From contig NZ_FNNJ01000002.1 in NCBI RefSeq assembly GCF_900106565.1, positions 1-64,000 on the forward strand: a stretch of DNA of 64,000 bases, read 5' to 3'. This DNA is from Lutibacter oricola (GTDB taxonomy: Bacteria; Bacteroidota; Bacteroidia; Flavobacteriales; Flavobacteriaceae). This document shows positions 26,344-34,714 of this stretch, in pieces. The stretch's first letter is position 1. Each line of letters opens with the position of its first letter. The position numbers were made by a program, and so were the translations under genes. Under the pieces are notes generated by a model that did not search any database, was not told the DNA's origin, and saw only the letters and a program-made list of their open reading frames with translations.

Positions 26344-27774
26344 TTATTTAGTTCTTCTTTCTTTTAAATCATTTTCAATTTGAACTTCAAATTTTTTGTT
26401 TATTTCATAGAAAAATAGAAGTCCAGTTCCTATTAAAAAAGGAATTGCAGGGTAAATACTTACTAGCATTTTACTTCCAATTATAGCACTTTCAGATTGT
26501 ATTGCTAATTCAGCATTGTAGCCATAACTACCAAGTATTGCAGTTAAAAGAGCACTTCCAATACTTAAACCACCTTTTAAGCCAACCATCATTGCTGAAA
26601 AAATAATAGCAGTTGCTCTTCGGTTTGTTTTCCATTCTGAAAAATCTGCTACATCAGCAATCATTGCCCATAAAAGAGGAATGGTAATTCCATAGAAAAA
26701 ACCGTGCAGTATTTGCGAAATAAACATCAACTTTACAGATGTTGCTGGGATAAAGTAAAATAGAATAATAAATATTGTTGAAAGAAATAAGAAAACGCCA
26801 AAAACATCTCTTTTTCCATATTTGTCTGCTAATTTTTTAGAAAACATTATACCAACAATCATAAAAGTAATTCCTCCGGCATTAAATAAACCAAATCCTG
26901 CAGAAACTGGATTTTCACCAAAGAAATTCATTCCAATATCTGATAAGAAATTTAAAATTGGTTGTAAAAATTGAGTTAATGCAGTTTCATCAACAAAGTT
27001 TTCGAAATAATACACATACGAACCACCTTTTAAAGCAAGTGTAATAAACACTAAAGTAGTTAGCGTTAACATTATTATCCAAGGTTTATTTTTTATAAGG
27101 TCGCCAATGTCTTCTTTTAAACTTGATTTTTGTTCTGGTTTAGGAACAATTCTTTCTTTGGTTGTAAAAAACGTGATTAATAACATTATGGTTCCAATAA
27201 TTGCCAACCAAGTCATTACAATTTCAATTCCAACCGCTTTATCTCCACCACCAGCGGTTTCAATAATTGGCAACATAAATACTTGTACAAAAAATTGTGC
27301 AATCATTACAGCAACAAAACGGTATGACGAAATACTATTACGTTCTCCCATATCACCTGTAATTACACCACTTAAAGCCGAATAAGGTAAGTTGTTTGCT
27401 GCATAAAGCATCAATAATAGAGTGTAAGTAATAACTGCGTAAATTACTTTTCCTTTGTAGTCAAAATCAGGAGTACTAAAGGCTAATAAAGCAACTGCTC
27501 CAAGAGGTACAGCTGTCCATAAAATCCACGGACGAAATTTCCCCCATTTTGTATGTGTTCTATCTGCAATAGCTCCCATTATTGGGTTGAAAGCAAAGGC
27601 TGCAATTAAACCAACCACTAATATTATTATAGAGGCATCGTTAGGTTGAAGCCCATAAATATCTGTATAAAAATAGGCTAAATATGTCATTAGGGTTTGG
27701 AAAACCAAGTTTGCAGCAAGGTCTCCTAGACTATAACCAATTTTTTCTCTAATTGATAATTTTTCGTTGTTCAT
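26344..27774 (-). CDS. GPH-family sugar:cation symporter (MelB/XynT-like)
   Basis: A 476-residue inner-membrane protein with about 12 hydrophobic segments. GPH-family features are the N-terminal REKIGYSLGDLAANLVFQ, DRTHTKWGKFRPWIL after helix 2-3, and the C-terminal-half KYGKRDVF loop. GPH carriers import pentosides and other glycosides with H+ or Na+. Placed between GH10 and a cytoplasmic GH43, it probably imports xylo- or arabinoxylo-oligosaccharides from the periplasm. The spacings of 5 and 8 nt to its neighbours mark one operon. Confidence 0.9.
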   Translation of the reverse strand: MNNEKLSIREKIGYSLGDLAANLVFQTLMTYLAYFYTDIYGLQPNDASIIILVVGLIAAFAFNPIMGAIADRTHTKWGKFRPWILWTAVPLGAVALLAFSTPDFDYKGKVIYAVITYTLLLMLYAANNLPYSALSGVITGDMGERNSISSYRFVAVMIAQFFVQVFMLPIIETAGGGDKAVGIEIVMTWLAIIGTIMLLITFFTTKERIVPKPEQKSSLKEDIGDLIKNKPWIIMLTLTTLVFITLALKGGSYVYYFENFVDETALTQFLQPILNFLSDIGMNFFGENPVSAGFGLFNAGGITFMIVGIMFSKKLADKYGKRDVFGVFLFLSTIFIILFYFIPATSVKLMFISQILHGFFYGITIPLLWAMIADVADFSEWKTNRRATAIIFSAMMVGLKGGLSIGSALLTAILGSYGYNAELAIQSESAIIGSKMLVSIYPAIPFLIGTGLLFFYEINKKFEVQIENDLKERRTK

Positions 27775-27779
27775 AAGGG

Positions 27780-28913
27780 TTAATTGTTGAGGTTAAGTAG
27801 GGTATTGTAGGCTTCTTTTGGTTGAAATTGTCTATCAAATAAAAGAGGATGATTTGTTCTACCATTAATTGGCCAATTGTTTAACCAAGAGCTACCATCA
27901 TTTACTCCCCAAAAAGTAACTCTGCTAATTTTATCTTGATGTTTTAATAGTAAGTTGAAAATATCTTGGTAACGTTTTGCAAGTTTTTTTTGCATTTCTA
28001 GAGGGAATTTAGATCGATAAGGGTCCATTTTAATATCGCCTTCATATTGTTCATAACTTTGTTCAACAGCAGCGCCATTTAAATCCCAAGGATTTGGTAA
28101 TACAGTTACATCTAATTCTGTAAAACTTACTTTTAAGCCTAATTCTGCATAAGCAAGTATACTATTTTCAATATCTTCTAAAGATGGACCATCTAGACTA
28201 TAATGTGCTTGCATTCCAATACCATCAATTTTAATTCCTTTGGCTTGAAGGTTTTTAACTAACTTAACAACACCAGCACGTTTTTTAGGTTTCCATAAGT
28301 TATAATCGTTGTAAATTAAATTTGCTTTAGGGTCTGCTTTTGAAGCTAAATCGAAAGTATATCCAATATAATTTTCTCCCATAACTTTTAAAAAGTTAGA
28401 TTCACGGAAAGTTCCATCTTCATTTAAAGCTTCATTAACAACATCCCAAGTATGAATTCTACCTTTATATCTTCCCGCAACTGTGTTTACTTGTTTTTCT
28501 ATATGTTTTGCCATTACAGTACTATCTTTTATTTCATTCATAAAAGGAGCAATTTGTGAATGCCAAAGTAGAGTATGACCTACAATATGCATATTGTGTT
28601 TCTCGCCAAAGTCTACATATTTATCTGTCATATCAAAATAAAAGGTATCAGGCTTTGGATGCACATACATCCATTTCATAATATTTTCTGGAGTAATGGT
28701 GTTAAATTCACTTGAAAGAATGTTTATACCAAGCGAATCGGTTTCAAGTATATGATTGTCGTTTATAGCAGCACCAATTAAAAAGTTGTTTTTAAACTTT
28801 TTTTGAAGAGATATTTTGGTTGTTGAAATAGGTTCTTTTTTCTTTTTTGAAGTACAATTAATACTTACTATAACTATAAGTAATAGAAGAAGTGTTTTAG
28901 TTGAATTTATCAT
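27780..28913 (-). CDS. GH10 endo-1,4-beta-xylanase, lipoprotein (second copy)
   Basis: A 377-residue lipoprotein (lipobox VSINC, Cys20) followed by a lysine-rich stretch rather than acidic residues, so more likely periplasm-facing than surface-exported. It is a single GH10 barrel without accessory modules. The acid/base is Glu161 in WDVVNEALNED and the nucleophile Glu266 in FTELDVTV; VGHTLLWHSQ is the conserved beta-3 motif. It probably trims xylo-oligosaccharides after SusCD import, whereas the GH10 at 19110 with a PKD-like module acts outside. It is the first gene of the minus-strand operon. Confidence 0.94.
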   Translation of the reverse strand: MINSTKTLLLLLIVIVSINCTSKKKKEPISTTKISLQKKFKNNFLIGAAINDNHILETDSLGINILSSEFNTITPENIMKWMYVHPKPDTFYFDMTDKYVDFGEKHNMHIVGHTLLWHSQIAPFMNEIKDSTVMAKHIEKQVNTVAGRYKGRIHTWDVVNEALNEDGTFRESNFLKVMGENYIGYTFDLASKADPKANLIYNDYNLWKPKKRAGVVKLVKNLQAKGIKIDGIGMQAHYSLDGPSLEDIENSILAYAELGLKVSFTELDVTVLPNPWDLNGAAVEQSYEQYEGDIKMDPYRSKFPLEMQKKLAKRYQDIFNLLLKHQDKISRVTFWGVNDGSSWLNNWPINGRTNHPLLFDRQFQPKEAYNTLLNLNN

Positions 28914-29231
28914 TGTGGTTCAGTAATTTTTTATGATTAACTACATTAATATGGTATTGGTTAAATACCGTTTAATTTTATATGATAAATTTATTGTTAG
29001 TATGTTTAAATGAGTAAAACGGAAAGAGCAAACAGTAATACATTTGTTGCAAAAGCAGAGTTAATAGTACTAAGAGCTACATTTTAGTAAATTAGTAACA
29101 AAATTTAGAATAAAGTTTAAGTTATAATTCTAGACAGAAAATAGTGTAAACATATTATAAACTATGTACTCAAACAAGTTGTGGTTTTGTGTTTACTTTA
29201 ATGAAATTTAGAAATTCATTTAGCTTAAATA
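28914..29231 (-). promoter_or_regulatory. Control region of the minus-strand GH10 operon
   Basis: About 320 nt without a gene upstream of the GH10 start. A dyad GGTATT / AATACC with a 5-nt loop (28953-28969) lies about 40 nt before the start codon. TATGTTTA occurs at 29001-29008 and, on the other strand, at 29147-29154, as it does twice before the plus-strand xylan operon. No convincing TAnnTTTG element facing GH10 was found, which would fit an activator-dependent promoter. Confidence 0.45.
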
Positions 29232-29262
29232 TAAAAAAAGCAGTTTAGAAAACTAAACTGCT
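29232..29262 (-). terminator. Terminator of the tRNA gene
   Basis: A 10-bp stem AGCAGTTTAG / CTAAACTGCT (29239-29248 with 29253-29262) with a four-base loop. Read on the minus strand it is followed by seven T (29232-29238), just after the tRNA. Confidence 0.88.
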
Positions 29263-29285
29263 GATTTACATTGTTTAAAATTTTG

Positions 29286-29359
29286 TAGCGTGATGCAGAA
29301 TTGAACTGCAGACCTCCGGGTTATGAATCCGACGCTCTAACCAACTGAGCTACCACGCC
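29286..29359 (-). tRNA. tRNA with CAT anticodon (elongator Met, possibly Ile2)
   Basis: A full cloverleaf on the minus strand, 74 nt including the discriminator A; CCA is not encoded. The acceptor stem GGCGTGG pairs with TCACGCT (two G-U pairs), and the D arm has GCTC/GAGC. The anticodon loop TTCATAA has CAT at 29323-29325, and the T arm TGCAG/CTGCA carries TTCAATT. The first pair is G-U, not the C-A mismatch of initiator tRNA, and the anticodon stem lacks three consecutive G-C pairs next to the loop, so it is not the initiator. The loop-closing pair 31-39 is A-C. Confidence 0.95.
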
Positions 29360-29372
29360 TTTTTTGCGATTG

Positions 29373-29405
29373 CAAATATAAAAATAATTTATTTGTTACC
29401 ACAAA
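29373..29405 (-). promoter_or_regulatory. tRNA promoter (Bacteroidota type)
   Basis: On the minus strand, TTTG (29405-29402), 21 nt, then TATATTTG (29380-29373), 13 nt before the tRNA 5' end. This matches the -33 / -7 consensus of Bacteroidota sigma-A. Confidence 0.75.
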
Positions 29406-29485
29406 TAAATTCTAATTATTTTTTACTAAAATTTAATTTTTTTTAAATGGATTATTTCTATATATTGTACACATAAATTTAAAGA

Positions 29486-29869
29486 ATGTCAGCAAAAATA
29501 AAATTTGAAATAGAGTTCCCTATTCACGCTTCAACAAAAATGTTATATCAATATTTTGCAACGCCATCAGGCTTATCTGAGTGGTTTGCAGATAACGTAA
29601 ATTCAAGAGGTGAATTATTTACTTTTATATGGGATGGTTCAGAAGAACAAGCTAAAGTACTACAAGAAAGACCAGAAGAAAAAATAAGATTAAAATGGCT
29701 AGAGGATGAAGATCCTAAATCATATTTTGAATTTAGATTGGAAATAGATGCTATAACTAAAGATGTATCTTTAATTGTAACAGATTTTGCAGAAGAAGAT
29801 GAAATTGAAGAATCTAAAATGTTTTGGGAAAACCAAATTGAAGAATTAAAGCATACTATAGGAGCTTAA
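29486..29869 (+). CDS. START-like domain protein
   Basis: 127 residues, a short START/SRPBCC-like fold protein of the group found across Bacteroidota (KFEIEFPIHAS...LYQYFATPSGLSEWFADNV). No signal peptide or membrane segment, so cytoplasmic. The family is thought to bind a hydrophobic ligand, but no function is established. It is a single gene: a tRNA on the other strand lies upstream and a terminator follows after about 25 nt. Confidence 0.8.
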   Translation: MSAKIKFEIEFPIHASTKMLYQYFATPSGLSEWFADNVNSRGELFTFIWDGSEEQAKVLQERPEEKIRLKWLEDEDPKSYFEFRLEIDAITKDVSLIVTDFAEEDEIEESKMFWENQIEELKHTIGA

Positions 29870-29893
29870 AACAACATAAGAAGAATAAAAATT

Positions 29894-29918
29894 AACCTTG
29901 ATAATTCAAGGTTTTTTT
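29894..29918 (+). terminator. Terminator after the START-like gene
   Basis: AACCTTGA / TCAAGGTT (29894-29901 with 29906-29913) with a 4-nt loop, running into a T-run. Confidence 0.85.
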
Positions 29919-29929
29919 ATGTAGATTTG
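29898..29929 (+). promoter_or_regulatory. Promoter of the class IV aminotransferase gene
   Basis: TAGATTTG (29922-29929) matches the -7 consensus exactly, with TTG (29898-29900) 21 nt upstream inside the preceding terminator stem. The ATG at 29949 lies 19 nt downstream. Confidence 0.6.
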
Positions 29930-29948
29930 TGTCCTAATTATTTTTACT

Positions 29949-30767
29949 ATGATAAATTTTAATGGAGCTTTAATAGAAAAAGAATCTAATATTTTTAATG
30001 CAGCAAATAGGGCATTTAAATATGGAGATGCTGTTTTTGAAACAATTAAAGTTAAAGAGTTAAAAGTAATTTATTTAGAAAGTCATTATTTTAGATTGAT
30101 GGCTTCTTTACGTATGTTGCGTATGGAAATTCCATTAAACTTTACAATGGAATATTTTGAAAAAGAAATTATATCAACTGTAGAAATAAATAACCTAAAA
30201 AATGCTAGAGTTAGATTTAGTGTTTATAGAGAAAATGGTGGTTTGTACACTCCAGAAACAAATGCTATTGGGTTTTTAATTGAAGCTTCAGGATTAAATG
30301 AAACAATAAAAGAGCAATATACGCTAGAATTGTATAAGGATTTTTATATAAACTCCGGTTTGTTATCTACATTAAAAACTACAAATAAGTTAACAAATGT
30401 GTTGGCTAGTATTTATTGTAATGAAAATAATTACGATAATTGTATACTGTTAAATGAAAGAAAACAAGTAGTTGAAGCTATTAATGGTAATATTTTTTTA
30501 GTAAAAGGTAGCCATATTATAACTCCACCTATTACAGATGGCTGTATTAAAGGAGTAATGCGTAAAAAATTAATTGAATACTTAGAGTCTCAAGATGAGT
30601 TTACGTTTGAAGAGAGCTCAATTTCTCCGTTCGATATTCAAAAATCGGATGAAGTTTTTATAACAAATGCTATTGTTGGCGTTCAACCTGTTACAAATTA
30701 TAGAAAAAAAGTGTTTTCAACAGTAGTTGGTACACAGTTAAAAGAACTTTCAAATACGTTAGTTTAA
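29949..30767 (+). CDS. Class IV aminotransferase (aminodeoxychorismate lyase-like)
   Basis: A 272-residue PLP enzyme of fold type IV. It starts with the family pattern FNGALIEKESNIF...RAFKYGDAVFETIKV. LKTTNKLTNVLAS near residue 140-150 contains the expected PLP lysine, and VVEAINGNIFLV and ITPPITDGCIKGVMR follow. Members are 4-amino-4-deoxychorismate lyase (folate synthesis), branched-chain aminotransferase or D-amino-acid aminotransferase. The length and the lone context fit a PabC-like lyase best, but the substrate cannot be fixed. Its 3' end overlaps the convergent YqgE gene by 9 nt. Confidence 0.78.
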   Translation: MINFNGALIEKESNIFNAANRAFKYGDAVFETIKVKELKVIYLESHYFRLMASLRMLRMEIPLNFTMEYFEKEIISTVEINNLKNARVRFSVYRENGGLYTPETNAIGFLIEASGLNETIKEQYTLELYKDFYINSGLLSTLKTTNKLTNVLASIYCNENNYDNCILLNERKQVVEAINGNIFLVKGSHIITPPITDGCIKGVMRKKLIEYLESQDEFTFEESSISPFDIQKSDEVFITNAIVGVQPVTNYRKKVFSTVVGTQLKELSNTLV

Positions 30768-31316
30768 CGATGGGTTTTTAGGTGCGTTTGCCCAAATTTG
30801 ATATTCACCACCAATTTTTAATAATTGTTGTTTCCAAATATCATTGCTATTAACATCTAATAGATTAGGGTAATTGTTGTTTGTAACTATCCAAGAAGTT
30901 TCTTTTAATTCTTCATTTAATTGGTTAATAGACCAGCCAGAATAACCTAAGAAAAACCGAATATCTGTAGGTTTTACTGTTTTGTTATTCAAAAGTATTG
31001 TTAATGATTCAAAATCTCCACCCCAATAAATACCTTTAGAAATTTCTATACTATTAGGTATGCTATCTGGTATTTGATGTATAAAGTATAAGTTTTCTTG
31101 TTCAACAGGTCCGCCACTATATACTTTAAATTCACAATCAATATCAGGTATTAAGTCGTTGAGAACAAATTCAGTAGGTTTATTTATAATAAATCCAATG
31201 CTTCCTTCATTATTATGCTCGGTTAAGAAAATAACCGACCTATTAAAATCTTTATCACCTAAAATAGATGGCTCAGAAATTAATAGTTTACCTTTTGATG
31301 CTTTTAAAGTTGGCAT
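30759..31316 (-). CDS. YqgE/AlgH family protein
   Basis: 185 residues of the UPF0301 / AlgH family. Seen are the N-terminal GKLLISEPSILGDKDFNRSV, GFIINKPTEF, the YSGGPVEQENLYFIH block and FLGYSGWSINQLNEEL. No signal or membrane segment. The family has no firmly established biochemical role; in pseudomonads AlgH has been linked to alginate control. It is transcribed towards the class IV aminotransferase gene with a 9-nt tail overlap. Confidence 0.9.
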   Translation of the reverse strand: MPTLKASKGKLLISEPSILGDKDFNRSVIFLTEHNNEGSIGFIINKPTEFVLNDLIPDIDCEFKVYSGGPVEQENLYFIHQIPDSIPNSIEISKGIYWGGDFESLTILLNNKTVKPTDIRFFLGYSGWSINQLNEELKETSWIVTNNNYPNLLDVNSNDIWKQQLLKIGGEYQIWANAPKNPSLN

Positions 31317-31356
31317 ATAGAATTCGTTTTTTTTTCAATATAGTAAAATTTAAGAC

Positions 31357-31382
31357 AAAAAAAAACTCTCTATAAAAGAGAG
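31357..31382 (-). terminator. Terminator of the HU-like gene
   Basis: CTCTCT / AGAGAG (31366-31371 with 31377-31382) with a 5-nt loop. On the minus strand it is followed by nine T (31357-31365). It lies about 26 nt past the HU stop codon. Confidence 0.85.
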
Positions 31383-31408
31383 CTTTTAAATAAGATAATT
31401 TCTTATGT

Positions 31409-31681
31409 TTAGTTTACAGCATCGCTAAATCCAGCACCTGCTTTGAACTTTACAACGTTTTTAGCTGCAATTTGGATAGTCTTTCCAGTTTGAGGATTTC
31501 TTCCAGATCTTGCTGCTCTTTTAGATACAGACCAAGTTCCCCATCCTACTAATGCTACTTTACCACCTTTTTTAAGTGTTGCAGTTACATTATCTGTTAA
31601 TGATTCTAAAGCTGCTTTTGCTGCTACTTTTGAGATGCCTGCATCAGCTGCCATAGCATCAATTAATTCTGATTTGTTCAT
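31409..31681 (-). CDS. hup: HU-family DNA-binding protein
   Basis: A 90-residue histone-like nucleoid protein that bends and compacts DNA as a dimer. Family features are [25 protein letters not shown] at the start, [22 protein letters not shown] in the DNA-gripping beta-arm, and the C-terminal NVVKFKAG. It is a single gene with its own promoter and terminator, and a 20-bp-period repeat lies further upstream. Confidence 0.96.
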   Translation of the reverse strand: MNKSELIDAMAADAGISKVAAKAALESLTDNVTATLKKGGKVALVGWGTWSVSKRAARSGRNPQTGKTIQIAAKNVVKFKAGAGFSDAVN

Positions 31682-31737
31682 AATTTAAATATTAAATTAA
31701 TTGGTTAAACAATTTATTTTGCTTTTTAAAGCGTTGA

Positions 31738-31767
31738 CAAAGTTAGACGGAATAAGGGCTTATGCAA
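31738..31767 (-). promoter_or_regulatory. Promoter of the HU-like gene
   Basis: On the minus strand, TTG (31767-31765), 19 nt, then TAACTTTG (31745-31738), an exact TAnnTTTG match. Transcription would start near 31733, leaving a leader of about 50 nt. Confidence 0.75.
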
Positions 31768-31786
31768 GTTTTAACCCAAAAAAACA

Positions 31787-31822
31787 GCTATTTTGTTAAT
31801 AAAACGGCTATTTTGTTAATAA
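31787..31822. repeat. 20-bp-period direct repeat upstream of the HU promoter
   Basis: GCTATTTTGTTAATAA occurs at 31787-31802 and again at 31807-31822, separated by four bases. Relative to the predicted HU start site the copies are centred near -61 and -81, two helical turns apart on the same face. This suggests paired binding sites for an activator or nucleoid protein. Confidence 0.8.
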
Positions 31823-31872
31823 CCTATACCGTTTTACTGTATATATCGAGCGAAACCCTTTGAAATATAGGG

Positions 31873-32817
31873 TTACCGAACTATTGCATTCTCTTCAAAA
31901 GTGAAACCATTTAATAAACTTTGAGTATCCATTTTACGCTTTCCTGAAATTTTTAAACTATCAATTTTTATAAAGCCATTTGTAACCGCAATTTTTAATT
32001 CTTTTTTCGAACTAATTACAGTACCTATATTATAATTGTGTTCTATAACTTCTTTTTGAATGTTATAAATTTGAAGTTTAGTTTCTTCTCCATTATTAAT
32101 TAAAGTGGTCCAAGCGGCAGGATATGGATTTAAGCCTCTAATAAGATTAAAAATGCTATCTAAACTAAGATTCCAATCTATTTTACATGTTTCAGTAAAT
32201 ATTTTTGGAGCTGGGTTAGTATCGTGTTTTGGTTGTTCAATGGTTTTTACATTACCTTTTTCAATTAACTGAACTGTTTTTACAACTAGCTTACTACCAA
32301 TATTCATTAATTTATCATGTAATTCTCCAACAATTTCGTTTTCGGCAATGTTAGTTTCTTCTTGTAAAATAATGTTTCCAGTATCAATTTTTTCATCAAT
32401 AAAAAAGGTAGAAACTCCTGTTTTGGTATCTCCATTAATAATAGCCCAGTTTATTGGTGCTGCTCCTCTATAATTAGGTAAAAGTGATGCGTGCAAATTA
32501 AAAGTACCATATTCTGGCATTTGCCAAACTACTTTGGGTAGCATTCTAAAAGCTACTACAATTTGTAAGTTGGCTTTTAAGGCGGCTAGTTCGTTAACAA
32601 AGTCTTCGTTTTTTAAATTGGTAGGTTGTAAAACGGTTAAGTTATTTTCTACAGCATATTTTTTAACTGCAGATTGTTGAATTTTTCGTCCTCTCCCTGC
32701 AGGTTTATCTGGTGCGGTAATTACACCAACTACATTAAAATTAGCTTTTATTAAGGCATCTAAAGTTGCTACGGCAAAATCTGGTGTGCCCATAAATACT
32801 ATTCTAATATCTCTCAT
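31873..32817 (-). CDS. fmt: Methionyl-tRNA formyltransferase
   Basis: 314 residues; formylates Met on initiator tRNA using 10-formyl-tetrahydrofolate. The N-terminal formyltransferase domain has RIVFMGTPDFA, PAGRGRK and the catalytic block NLHASLLPNYRGAAPINWA (Asn and His), with the catalytic Asp in DTGNI. The C-terminal OB-like domain starts near residue 205. It lies 4 nt after recQ, as the last gene of an ATPase-recQ-fmt operon. A weak hairpin AACCCT / AGGGTT overlaps its stop. Confidence 0.96.
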   Translation of the reverse strand: MRDIRIVFMGTPDFAVATLDALIKANFNVVGVITAPDKPAGRGRKIQQSAVKKYAVENNLTVLQPTNLKNEDFVNELAALKANLQIVVAFRMLPKVVWQMPEYGTFNLHASLLPNYRGAAPINWAIINGDTKTGVSTFFIDEKIDTGNIILQEETNIAENEIVGELHDKLMNIGSKLVVKTVQLIEKGNVKTIEQPKHDTNPAPKIFTETCKIDWNLSLDSIFNLIRGLNPYPAAWTTLINNGEETKLQIYNIQKEVIEHNYNIGTVISSKKELKIAVTNGFIKIDSLKISGKRKMDTQSLLNGFTFEENAIVR

Positions 32818-32821
32818 AATT

Positions 32822-34714
32822 CTATGTTAGTTTGAATTTGTTTTGCGAAGTTATTGTTATTTTATTTCTTTCTAATAAAATTTTAAGTGAATTTAAAACA
32901 TCACTTTCATTTAGCGTTAATTGTTCAGCAATTTCTCTAGAGCTTAAAGAGTTGTTTTGCAATACCTTTATTATATGGTGCGAAATTTCTTTTAAATCAA
33001 CCTTTTTTGTGGTTTTACTTTTGCAAACATCACATAAGCTACAATTTTTCTTTAATGTTTCGTTAAAATAGCTTAAAAGTTGAATGTTTCTGCATACTTT
33101 GTTGTTTTTTAAATAATCTACAACAGCTACATATTTATCTTTTTTTAACTGGTTTTGCTGTTCAATATTTTTCGAAATTCTATTTATAGTGTATTTGTCT
33201 TCTCTTTCTACCAAAAAAGTTAGTCTAGAGTTAGAATTTTCATAACTATAATTAATAATTCCATCTTTGTCTAGCAGTTGTAATTGTTGAATAACTGTAC
33301 TTTTAGAAATTTTTAATTTTTTTGAAATGTAAGTTTCGTTAATAACTGTATAATGATCAAAAACACCACCATAGCTTCTTAGAATAAAATTCAATAGCTG
33401 TTCGTTTAATGAGTTTTGGTCTAAATAGTTTAATAATTGATTGTTAGAAATAATTATTTTTAGTGTAGATTTTTTGGTAAAGTTCTCATCGATACTTATA
33501 ATATTTTCTCTCTCTAAAGCCTTTATAGCATTATAAGTTTGCAGTATGTTTAATTTATATACACTACAAAATTCTTGAACCGAAAAGTTAAATATAGAAG
33601 TTGGCAATTCACCTAAAGAAATATTGTAATACTGATTTAAATGATTGTATATTTTTTGAACATACTTAACTGTAGGTAAATTGTTGTTAAAAATAGCCAA
33701 ACCATTATCTGTAGATGCTTTGTTGGTTAACGCTATTGCATAAGCCATTTTTTGATCTCTACCAGCTCTACCAGCTTCTTGAATATAATTTTCTATACTA
33801 TTTGGTGTGTTAATATGTACAACAGCCCTAACATTGGCTTTATCTATTCCCATTCCAAAAGCGTTGGTAGCAACCATTATTGGTGTAGTTTCACTCATCC
33901 AATTATTAAACGTAGTATTTTTTTCTTCAAAAGTAAGTCCGCCGTGGTAATAACTGCTTTTAAAATTATTACGATTAAGATATTGAGATATTTCTATAGT
34001 TTGTTTTCTACTATTAGTGTAAATAATAATAGGTTCGTTAATTCTTTTTGAAATTTGAAGTAAGCGTCCGTAAATATCTTCGGTTTCAATAACATAATAT
34101 CCTAAATTAGATCTTTTAAACGATTTTTTAAAAAGCTTAGTTTCAGTTAACTCTAAATTATCTTGAATATCGTTTAGAACTTTTGGAGTTGCTGTAGCTG
34201 TTAAAGCTATTAAAGGCGCATTTGGGTGTAGATTTTTTAACTCTTTTAAAAGTAGGTATGAAGGTCTAAAATCGTGCCCCCATTCAGAAATACAGTGTGC
34301 TTCATCAATAGCAATTAAACCAACATTTAGCTGTTTTATTTTTTCTTGAATTAATGGCGATTGAAATTTTTCTGGCGATAAGTATAAAAATTTATAATTA
34401 CCATACATTAAATTGTCGAAAGCTGTAATAATTTCTTCTTGATTTAGTTGAGAGGTTAATGCTATTGCTTTTATTTGTTTTTCCTGTAAGTTTTTAACCT
34501 GGTCGTTTATTAAAGCTATTAATGGCGAAATTACTATACAAACACCATCTAAAAGTAATGCAGGTACTTGAAAACATAAAGATTTTCCTCCACCTGTTGG
34601 TAGTAAAACAACTGTATTTTTTTTATTTAATACAGAATTTATAATTTCCTCTTGTGGATCTCTAAATTGGGTGTAACCCCAATATTTTTCGAGTATTTCA
34701 AGAGGAGTACTCAT
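32822..34714 (-). CDS. recQ: ATP-dependent DNA helicase, RecQ type
   Basis: 630 residues; a 3'-5' DNA helicase for recombination and fork repair. Walker A GGGKS is at 41-45 and the DEAH box in AIDEAHCISEWGHDFRPSY. Motif VI reads QEAGRAGRDQ. The zinc-binding cysteines of the RecQ-Ct region are in NNKVCRN and NCSLCDVC (about 535-560). The C-terminal end is a short winged-helix-like segment and no HRDC domain is seen, as in the shorter flavobacterial RecQ paralogues. Its start overlaps the stop of the preceding ATPase gene by one base. Confidence 0.92.
   Translation of the reverse strand: MSTPLEILEKYWGYTQFRDPQEEIINSVLNKKNTVVLLPTGGGKSLCFQVPALLLDGVCIVISPLIALINDQVKNLQEKQIKAIALTSQLNQEEIITAFDNLMYGNYKFLYLSPEKFQSPLIQEKIKQLNVGLIAIDEAHCISEWGHDFRPSYLLLKELKNLHPNAPLIALTATATPKVLNDIQDNLELTETKLFKKSFKRSNLGYYVIETEDIYGRLLQISKRINEPIIIYTNSRKQTIEISQYLNRNNFKSSYYHGGLTFEEKNTTFNNWMSETTPIMVATNAFGMGIDKANVRAVVHINTPNSIENYIQEAGRAGRDQKMAYAIALTNKASTDNGLAIFNNNLPTVKYVQKIYNHLNQYYNISLGELPTSIFNFSVQEFCSVYKLNILQTYNAIKALERENIISIDENFTKKSTLKIIISNNQLLNYLDQNSLNEQLLNFILRSYGGVFDHYTVINETYISKKLKISKSTVIQQLQLLDKDGIINYSYENSNSRLTFLVEREDKYTINRISKNIEQQNQLKKDKYVAVVDYLKNNKVCRNIQLLSYFNETLKKNCSLCDVCKSKTTKKVDLKEISHHIIKVLQNNSLSSREIAEQLTLNESDVLNSLKILLERNKITITSQNKFKLT

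Noticed and set aside
29141..29205. Long inverted repeat GTAAACA ... TGTTTAC in the GH10 control region
   Set aside because: The arms are short and about 35 nt apart in very AT-rich DNA; chance is likely.
31787..31822. CRISPR array
   Set aside because: Only two copies with a four-base spacer and no cas genes.
31854..31874. Terminator at the fmt stop codon
   Set aside because: A 6-bp AACCCT / AGGGTT stem overlaps the stop but has no T-run on the minus strand; too weak to list as a terminator.
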